Source: CF-162 sp963667205 (GTDB lineage: Bacteria > Chloroflexota > Dehalococcoidia > SM23-28-2 > RBG-16-64-32). Taken from it: a stretch of 64,000 nucleotides of DNA. The notes below the pieces were generated by a model, which did no database searches, was not told the origin of the DNA, and worked only from the letters and a program-made list of their open reading frames with translations. The position numbers were made by a program, and so were the translations under genes. Each line of letters starts with the position of its first letter. Position 1 is the first letter of the stretch. Shown here in pieces: positions 42,720 to 48,639 of the stretch. The stretch is from NCBI GenBank assembly GCA_963667205.1, contig OY762959.1, positions 310,001 through 374,000 of the forward strand, given 5' to 3'.

Positions 42720-44678
42720 TTGGGTATCAACGTGACTGCATACCCGCACTTGTTCCAGCCGATCCGATTACGCGGCCTGAACATCCACAACCGGATAGTC
42801 TTCGCAGCGCATGGTACACGTCTTCAAGATGCGCAGCTACCTACCGAAGGGCATGTCGCCTACTTCGGTGCGAGGGCGCGCGGTGGCGCCGGTCTCATAA
42901 TCCTCGAGATTGTCCCTGTCACACCCGTGGCAGCGCTACGAAGTGGACCGTACATTTCACCCTTCAAGCCCGGATGCGTAGACGGCTGGCGGGGCATCGC
43001 AGATGAGGTCCATCGACACGGATCGAAGGTATTTCAGCAGCTTACAGCCCCCGGCAGGCAGTGGCCCGCCGTCGGCATGGAGGACCTCCGACCCAGCTAC
43101 GCGCCCTCCTCCATTCCGCTGGGGCCGGGTGCGGAGGTGCCTCGGGAGATGACGGCGGCTGACATAGCAGAGGTCATCGATGCCTTCTCCCAGGCCGCCG
43201 CTCTCGTCAAGGATGCGGGTTTCGACGGCGTGGAGTTACATGCGGCGCACGGCTATCTGCTTCGGGAATTCCTCTCGCCCGCTTCAAATATCCGCGATGA
43301 TGAGTACGGCGGAAGTGTTCAGAATCGCGCCCGATTTCCGATAGAGGTGGCCGCGGCTGTGCGCGACGCGGCAGGACCGAATCTAGTCATAGGAATGCGA
43401 CTAAACGGGGAAGAGTTTGTGCCCGGCGGTATGGACATCGAAGAAGCATGTGAGTCAGCCCGTATTCTCGCCGCAGGTGGCGCCTTGGACTACGTGAGTG
43501 TCAGTGCAGGACTCAGCCTTTCTGGCATTCGCCGTGCCATCCCATCAATGTACGATCCACCGGGACTCTATGCTCCGATGGCCGCTAGGATCAAAGCGGC
43601 CACCGAGCTGCCCACGATCGCTGCCGGGAGAATCACCACGCCGGCTCTTGCCGACGACATCATCGGCAGCGGAAAGGCAGACATGACAGCGATGGTGCGC
43701 GCGTTGATCGCAGACCCTGAGCTGCCTAAGAAAGCCCTAGAAGGTCGGGAGGAAACCATCCGCCACTGCGTCGGAGCCAATGAGTGCCTGATGCGGAATC
43801 AGCGCTTCTTTGCCATCGGATGTCTGTACAACCCTGAGGCGGGTCGGGAACTCGACACGCGGATGAGCCGCGTTCGTAAGCCGAAGAAGATCCTGGTAGT
43901 GGGTGGCGGGCCGGCCGGCTGTGAGGCTGCTCGCGTAGCTGCCGAACGTGGGCACAGAGTCGACCTGTGGGAGCGGAGCCATGAATTGGGAGGTCAAATA
44001 CGAATCGCTGCTAACGCCCCAGGCCGAGGCGACCTCCTCCAGATTCCGGCGTTCTATCGTTCTGAGATGCGTCGATTGGGCGTGGGCGTTTCACTTGGCT
44101 TCGAGGCAACACCCAAGGTGATACGTGAGTCATCTCCAGACGCATTGGTGCTGGCCGTCGGCTCCGTCCCGCAGCAGCCGACGTTCTCACTCCGAGAGGT
44201 GCCCGCTATAAGCGTTTTCGAAGCGCTTAGCGGGGCGCTAGATCCCGGAGATAACGTTGTCGCCTACAGCGAGGGACGACATATGCATGGACTATCAGTA
44301 GCACATTACTGGGCATCTCGAGGCAGAGCGGTGACTATACTCACTCCTCACGAGATCATCGGACAGGACGTCGATCCTGCCACACGGGAAACCATCCTGT
44401 ACGAGCTCAGGCAATTGCGTGTCCGAATCCTCATCCTTCACCGTTTGCGTGCCGTCGATAAGACAGAGCTGCGGTTCGAGCACGTCGTCACGCAGGAAAC
44501 CACAGCCGTAAGATCGTTTGGGGCACTAATTTATGATTACGGTGTGCGTCCGGACAGCTGGCTTGAGGACTCCCTTGGCGCCGCCGAGTATGAGATCTTC
44601 CCCATTGGAGACTGTCTAACACCGCGCAACATCATGGGCGCCACCAGAGATGGAGCTCGGGTCGGTGAACGTATTTGA
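42720..44678 (+). CDS. FMN/FAD enoate reductase (2,4-dienoyl-CoA reductase / BaiCD-BaiH-like)
   Basis: This 652-residue old-yellow-enzyme fusion has an N-terminal FMN TIM barrel (LFQPIRLRGLNIHNRIVFAAHGTR; ELHAAHGYLLREFLSP), an iron-sulfur region near 350, then a pyridine-nucleotide reductase half starting KKILVVGGGPAGCEAA. The TTG start is adjacent to the previous stop; a GTG 12 nt later is possible. The 4Fe-4S motif is altered: CVGANEC...GC lacks the second Cys of CxxC. It would reduce a conjugated enoyl-CoA or enone, as BaiCD/BaiH do on bile-acid rings. C-terminus is short after GDCLTPRN. Confidence 0.8.
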   Translation: MGINVTAYPHLFQPIRLRGLNIHNRIVFAAHGTRLQDAQLPTEGHVAYFGARARGGAGLIILEIVPVTPVAALRSGPYISPFKPGCVDGWRGIADEVHRHGSKVFQQLTAPGRQWPAVGMEDLRPSYAPSSIPLGPGAEVPREMTAADIAEVIDAFSQAAALVKDAGFDGVELHAAHGYLLREFLSPASNIRDDEYGGSVQNRARFPIEVAAAVRDAAGPNLVIGMRLNGEEFVPGGMDIEEACESARILAAGGALDYVSVSAGLSLSGIRRAIPSMYDPPGLYAPMAARIKAATELPTIAAGRITTPALADDIIGSGKADMTAMVRALIADPELPKKALEGREETIRHCVGANECLMRNQRFFAIGCLYNPEAGRELDTRMSRVRKPKKILVVGGGPAGCEAARVAAERGHRVDLWERSHELGGQIRIAANAPGRGDLLQIPAFYRSEMRRLGVGVSLGFEATPKVIRESSPDALVLAVGSVPQQPTFSLREVPAISVFEALSGALDPGDNVVAYSEGRHMHGLSVAHYWASRGRAVTILTPHEIIGQDVDPATRETILYELRQLRVRILILHRLRAVDKTELRFEHVVTQETTAVRSFGALIYDYGVRPDSWLEDSLGAAEYEIFPIGDCLTPRNIMGATRDGARVGERI

Positions 44679-44791
44679 CGCCGCTTCTTCTCGCGGCATC
44701 GGGGAGGTTATCGACGTCGCTCGCGGGCGGTGGTAAGCAGATCCGCCCATTGTGAAGCATGCGGTGTCCACTCGCAAGAGGAGGAATCAAG

Positions 44792-45649
44792 GTGAGCCTG
44801 GGGCTTAAGATTGGAGTCAGCCTGTTGTCAACTCCCCCCGGCGAGTTGACTCACGTCGCCGCAAGGGCAGAGGCGCTGGGCTATGAGTCGCTATGGATGC
44901 CCGAACACCTGGCATTCTCTCGCAAGATCAAGAGCCGTTACCCGTACAGTAAAGACGGTGTGCCCCCTGTCGGTCCCGATACGACATTTCTCCATTCAGT
45001 GACAGCTTTGGCGGCAGCAGCTGCGGTCACCTCTCATGTGCAACTTGGCACCTCAATCTACATCCTTCCGCTGAGATCCCCCATTGTCGCAGCGAAGGAA
45101 ATTGCCAGTCTTGACGCAATATCGGGAGGCCGCGTCATCTTGGGCCTGGGCACTGGATGGATGGAGGAGGAGTTTGCCGCAGCTGGCCAGGAATTCTCGA
45201 ATAGGGTATCTCGGTTAGAGGAAGGGATTGCGGCGATGCAGGCGCTTTGGACGCAGAACGAATCCACATTTTCGGGACGGTACTATCGATTTACCGGTCT
45301 GCACATGGAACCAAAGCCGGCACGCAGCCCGCATCCTCCGATCGTGCTCGGAGGAGAGACAGCTGCTGCGCTGCGCCGAGCGGCTCGACTCGGTGATGGA
45401 TGGATAGGAATCATGCACACGCCCGATAGTGCAGCCGAGCGCGTCAAACAGCTAAGGAGATACAGAGCTGAAGTGAACCGCGATCACCTCCCGTTCGAAG
45501 TAACCGTCGTCGCAGATGGCAGCGCAGGTGTCGATACCTTCGAGCGCTTCGCAGAGGCTGATGTCGACAGGGTCATTGCCTCATGGATCCTGAGAGGGGA
45601 TCCGATCAAGAACTTGGAACAGCTCGCTGAACGGGTGCTTACTCGATAG
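44792..45649 (+). CDS. LLM-class flavin-dependent oxidoreductase
   Basis: The GTG at 44792 is chosen because AGGAGG lies 8 nt before it; an upstream ATG gives an unrelated N-terminus. The 285-residue luciferase-like enzyme reads LGLKIGVSLLSTPPGELTHVAARAEALGYESLWMPEHLAF, ILPLRSPIVAAKEIASLDAISGGRV and IVLGGETAAALRRAARLGDGW. It is closely related to the protein at 33348. It follows the enoate reductase by 113 bp and ends the catabolic cargo. Confidence 0.8.
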   Translation: MSLGLKIGVSLLSTPPGELTHVAARAEALGYESLWMPEHLAFSRKIKSRYPYSKDGVPPVGPDTTFLHSVTALAAAAAVTSHVQLGTSIYILPLRSPIVAAKEIASLDAISGGRVILGLGTGWMEEEFAAAGQEFSNRVSRLEEGIAAMQALWTQNESTFSGRYYRFTGLHMEPKPARSPHPPIVLGGETAAALRRAARLGDGWIGIMHTPDSAAERVKQLRRYRAEVNRDHLPFEVTVVADGSAGVDTFERFAEADVDRVIASWILRGDPIKNLEQLAERVLTR

Positions 45650-46175
45650 GGGCTACAGGGTGGCTCATCTGAATGTCGTATCGTCGGCGCGGCCGAAGTG
45701 TCAGCGCCTGGTGCCAGCGCAAGCCGCAAATCTCCTTCTGCGGCAAGGGGGCCCCATGCGTTTCGACGCCGGTCAGGCTTGGTTCGGGGGGTGGCTTCCC
45801 GACATCGGTGGCTGACGTTGTCCATGGCGCAGTGGCCGAGACCGAGCCCGGGAATATGATCGGAAAGACTCGGAGCGCCCTGCAGTGGATATTCGGAAAC
45901 ACGGCTACCGCGTGTGACACTTACGGAGAGGTGTTCACAGAGCACGAATCGGATGAATCTCGGCTGGCCCTCGTGCCGGAGTGCAACAGGTTTTCTAACC
46001 CGACGTCGACTGGCTATCGCCTGATCCTGGTTGTGGGGTGCCAAAATGTCATCCGTGTCAGTAGCTCGGGCAATCGATCGTAGAGTTCTTGATCCGTCTC
46101 GTTAGGACTCAGTATCTCAGGTCCGGTGCTCTTAGCTGAACCACAGGTTTTGAGAACCATGGTGTGGGCGGCCGG
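45650..46175. other. Non-coding junction between cargo and integrase module
   Basis: Open frames exist on both strands, but none has a ribosome binding site or recognisable domain. The stretch contains a solo MITE-type terminal repeat at 46032-46061 and otherwise shows nothing I can support. Confidence 0.45.
46032..46061. repeat. Solo copy of MITE terminal repeat (left-end orientation)
   Basis: It begins TGTGGGGTGCCAAAAT and matches the MITE left end and the inverse of 7880-7910. It marks the right edge of the catabolic cargo. Confidence 0.65.
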
Positions 46176-46385
46176 TTAGGCCAGTTGCCGCGCGTACTCG
46201 AACGCGATGCGGCAGCGCCGGCAGTAGAAACTGGGGTCGACGTCACCGACCATACAGCCGGCGAGTACGATCTCGTCACGTTCGACAGCCGCCATCGCCT
46301 CGTCTGACGGGTAACCGTACAGGATTGGTACAACAACGTCAGTCGTCCCGCACTCGGGGCACGAGCTGACCGTCGGCTTACGCAT
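46176..46385 (-). CDS. Small zinc-ribbon protein
   Basis: This 69-residue protein has CPEC near the N-terminus and CRRC near the C-terminus, a four-cysteine zinc ribbon, with GYPSDEAMAAVERDEIVLAGC between them. The ATG at 46383-46385 is preferred to one 15 nt upstream because MRKPTVSSCPECG is the compact form. It lies 66 bp downstream of the integrase on the same strand and probably travels with it. Function is unknown. Confidence 0.6.
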   Translation of the reverse strand: MRKPTVSSCPECGTTDVVVPILYGYPSDEAMAAVERDEIVLAGCMVGDVDPSFYCRRCRIAFEYARQLA

Positions 46386-46451
46386 CCAGGTAACCCACAA
46401 GGCGCCAGACGCGAAGACTGTAGGGGAATCGGCTGCTCGGGCAGAAAGTGT

Positions 46452-47426
46452 TCATGCCGTTGCGAACCCCGCCAGCCGATCACCGGGACTGAACGAAGCG
46501 TGGGCCTGAGCCGCCTTCTCCGCATCGTACGAGGCCGTGTACCGGCGCAGCATCGCCGACGTTGAGTGCCCGAGGAGGCGCTGGACGTCGATCTCCCGGG
46601 CCTGCTGTTCAATCGCCCAGGTGGCGAACGTGTGACGGAAGCGGTGAGGGTGCACCTTGGCGATGCCGCACTCTTCACCCAGCCTCTGGAAGATCGTCCG
46701 CATGGCGCTGCGATTCAGGTGACGGCGGCCGCGGGCGGTCAGCAGCAGGTAGCCCGGGGCGTCTCCCCGGAAAGAGCGGATGTAGTGCTGCATTGCCTGA
46801 CGCGCGCGCTCACCGAAGCGGACCACCCGCTGCTTGTTTCCCTTGGCGTGCTTGATCAGAATTCGCTGAGCTGTGAAGTCCACGTCGGCGAGTTCCAGGT
46901 TGGCGAGCTCGCTGGCCCGGAGACCCGTGTCCAGGAGCACCAGGATCAGCGCTTGGTTCCGAGCTCCTTTTCGCGTGCTGGCGTCGCAGTGCTCTAGTAG
47001 CTTTCGAATGTCTTCCGTTGTGAACGGCTGGACGATCTTCTGCGGGACCTTGATGTTCTTGACCTTCATGAACGGGTTGGAAGAGATGTAGTCATGACGG
47101 AGGAGCCATGAGAAGAAGGCACGCGCCTCTCGCTGCCGTCTCCACTGGGTGATTGCGGAGACTCCGGATTCTGCGACGCTCGCCAAGAATCGATAAGCGT
47201 GCGATGACTCGAAATGGCTGGCTGAGTTTGGCAGAGCAGCAGCATCGACAATGTCAACGAAGAGCTTCAGGGTCTCCCGATACGACCTCAGAGTGTCCTT
47301 GGTCTTACCCTCGACTTTGCACGCGTCGAGGTAGCTATCGACCAGGCTACGCAGATCCATGGTCGGATCACTGACTGCGCTGTCGGCGGCGGTACGGCTC
47401 ATACGACTCATATCTACAACGGTCAT
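46452..47426 (-). CDS. Tyrosine recombinase (integrase), tRNA-proximal copy
   Basis: This 324-residue XerC/D-type recombinase has catalytic residues Arg170 (DTGLRASE), Lys in IKHAKGNK, His261/Arg264 (HPHRFRH), His287 and Tyr296. It is 444 bp from the tRNA-Lys gene with its 5' end facing it, the usual place for the integrase of a tRNA-targeting island. Its last 240 residues nearly match the left integrase; 239 bp (46474-46712) are identical to 6882-7120. The N-terminal 90 residues are distinct. Confidence 0.9.
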   Translation of the reverse strand: MTVVDMSRMSRTAADSAVSDPTMDLRSLVDSYLDACKVEGKTKDTLRSYRETLKLFVDIVDAAALPNSASHFESSHAYRFLASVAESGVSAITQWRRQREARAFFSWLLRHDYISSNPFMKVKNIKVPQKIVQPFTTEDIRKLLEHCDASTRKGARNQALILVLLDTGLRASELANLELADVDFTAQRILIKHAKGNKQRVVRFGERARQAMQHYIRSFRGDAPGYLLLTARGRRHLNRSAMRTIFQRLGEECGIAKVHPHRFRHTFATWAIEQQAREIDVQRLLGHSTSAMLRRYTASYDAEKAAQAHASFSPGDRLAGFATA

Positions 47427-47509
47427 ATCTATTTACACGTAATCTTATAGCTCACTAATCCAACGGGCGCAAGTTGAAATATGCGCGTAATATTGATAAG
47501 TTGAGCGTT

Positions 47510-47698
47510 ATGGATCGCGTCCAGATCAAGGCGCTGCGAGCGCAACTCGGTCTGACTCAGGAGCAGATGGCGCAGCGGCTTGGTTTGGCAACATCGACTA
47601 TCCAGAAGTGGGAGGGCGGAACAGCTCGACCCAGGGGCCTCTCACTCGGGGCCTTGAGGCGTCTGGCGCAGCGAAGCGGCTTCCCGGTCGAAGGATGA
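47510..47698 (+). CDS. XRE-family helix-turn-helix regulator
   Basis: This 62-residue single-domain DNA-binding protein reads QIKALRAQLGLTQEQMAQRLGLATSTIQKWEGG. The ATG at 47510 fits the domain; a TTG 36 nt upstream is possible. It is divergent from the tRNA-proximal integrase, with 83 bp between starts, so it may control recombinase expression or act as a directionality factor. The 171 bp between it and the tRNA show no gene. Confidence 0.7.
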   Translation: MDRVQIKALRAQLGLTQEQMAQRLGLATSTIQKWEGGTARPRGLSLGALRRLAQRSGFPVEG

Positions 47699-47869
47699 CG
47701 GATGTCCCGATCGCATTTCTTCCCCGCTTCTCGATTCGGGGTGATCGGCGTTCCAAATTACGGCGGATTTAGGGTCCCAATGACCCAAGAGGTTTACACG
47801 GGGCATGATTACACCCCTCCGTATAGGGAATTGGCGGTCTAATCTCGTCAAAATCGCGAGCAAGATATT

Positions 47870-47916
47870 TGGAGGGCCCGGTGGGATTCGAACCCACGAC
47901 TCCCGGATTAAAAGTC
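47870..47916 (-). repeat. Proximal attachment site within tRNA-Lys, 47-bp direct repeat copy 2
   Basis: Identical to 6630-6676. It is the 3' half of the functional tRNA-Lys gene, from anticodon loop to CCA. Confidence 0.9.
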
Positions 47917-47945
47917 CGGAGCTCTAACCGCTGAGCTACGCGCCC
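47870..47945 (-). tRNA. tRNA-Lys (anticodon UUU)
   Basis: A complete 76-nt cloverleaf on the minus strand: D-arm GCUC/GAGC, anticodon stem CCGGA/UCCGG with loop CUUUUAA, T-arm GUGGG-UUCGAAU-CCCAC, discriminator U and encoded CCA. The acceptor stem pairs except for one G-G opposition at 5-68, possibly due to replacement of the 3' half by the island's copy. Confidence 0.9.
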
Positions 47946-48173
47946 TCGATATGCAGCTGCCTGTCTGCCAGCTTCAAATCCTCACCCCTTGTCGGACTCC
48001 ACGTCCAAAGCGTTCGTGGCACGCAACAGCCTCCGCGGCGGAGGGCGTTCATCATAGTGCCTCAGCAGTCTGGTGATCACCTTGTGCAGCGTACAATGAT
48101 TCCGGAAGCAAAGGGCTAAGACGGGCCATAATCACGGATTCCATATCTGGGCAAGCTCGGTTTCGCAAACCTA

Positions 48174-48221
48174 AGCTTCCCAAGCAGAGGGTCGCCGGTT
48201 CGATCCCCGTCTCCCGCTCCA
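48174..48221 (+). repeat. tRNA-Gly(CCC) 3' half fragment
   Basis: AGCTTCCCAAGC (anticodon loop UUCCCAA) is followed by a T-arm GGTTCGATCCCCGT and the 3' end CTCCCGCTCCA. The matching 5' half (expected GCGGGAG) is absent upstream. This is a displaced att-type fragment from another integration event. Confidence 0.65.
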
Positions 48222-48548
48222 GGTGTCATGCCAGCGCCACCTCGCGCAGTGGGCCATCCGGCAAAACCAGTGGTGGAACCCCGTTTTGTAGTTGAGGTTC
48301 TTTGACACCTGTCCCGGGAGCCAGTTCGGTTCCTCAGAGCGTGATCCCCCGTTAGCGGCAGCCAGCTCCGGTGCTGCGAGCGGGTAGATGTCCAACCTGC
48401 GCTTTAGCTCCTGCTGAACCTGACGTGAGCTGTAGCCGAGAACCGTAAGCACCATCGCTGTCGCCTTCACTTCACGCGGCGAGTAACCAGTATCTCCGGC
48501 GGCAACCTGCTCCGCGATGGCCCACGGCCAAGCGTTGTTTCTGGCCAT
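48222..48548 (-). pseudogene. Truncated HTH-like protein remnant
   Basis: A minus-strand frame from the ATG at 48546-48548 reads PWAIAEQVAAGDTGYSPREVKATAMVLTVLGYSSRQVQQELKRRLD, which looks like a real helical DNA-binding N-terminus similar to phage small-terminase HTH regions. It then loses protein character and runs into the tRNA-Gly fragment. Probably a phage gene cut by recombination. Confidence 0.35.
48308..48323 (+). repeat. 16-bp tRNA-Asn 3'-end copy
   Basis: CCTGTCCCGGGAGCCA is identical to the 3' end of the tRNA-Asn-like sequence at 53296-53311 in the same orientation. The 5-kb interval between them holds the beta-helix and cohesin-like genes. Confidence 0.5.
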
Positions 48549-48609
48549 ACCACCATTCTAGACCCTTCTTCCGTGCCCTGTGCTTCGCTGACGCGCCTTC
48601 TGAGTTGAC

Positions 48610-48615
48610 TATAAT
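48610..48615 (+). promoter_or_regulatory. -10 box TATAAT for the beta-helix gene
   Basis: A perfect TATAAT lies 24 bp upstream of the ATG at 48640, within TTGACTATAATTG. The start has a GGGGGTG site. No strong -35 hexamer is seen at 17 bp. Confidence 0.45.
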
Positions 48616-48639
48616 TGCCGTACACATTGGGGGTGTGGC

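Larger units (their letters stand above)
6630..47916. mobile_element. 41.2-kb catabolic genomic island integrated in tRNA-Lys
   Basis: The interval is bounded by an identical 47-bp direct repeat of the tRNA-Lys 3' half (6630-6676 and 47870-47916). It holds two tyrosine recombinases (6860-7777 and 46452-47426), an XRE regulator by the tRNA, and about 37 kb of CoA-ester catabolic genes with their own GntR regulator. The intact tRNA is at the right end and its displaced 3' half is at the left, as expected for integration into a tRNA 3' end. The predicted excised circle is about 41,240 bp. No conjugation, replication or relaxase gene is visible, so transfer would need a helper. Confidence 0.8.

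Noticed and set aside
45673..46083. Plus- and minus-strand frames between the last LLM gene and the zinc-ribbon gene
   Set aside because: Neither strand shows a ribosome binding site, domain or consistent codon pattern.
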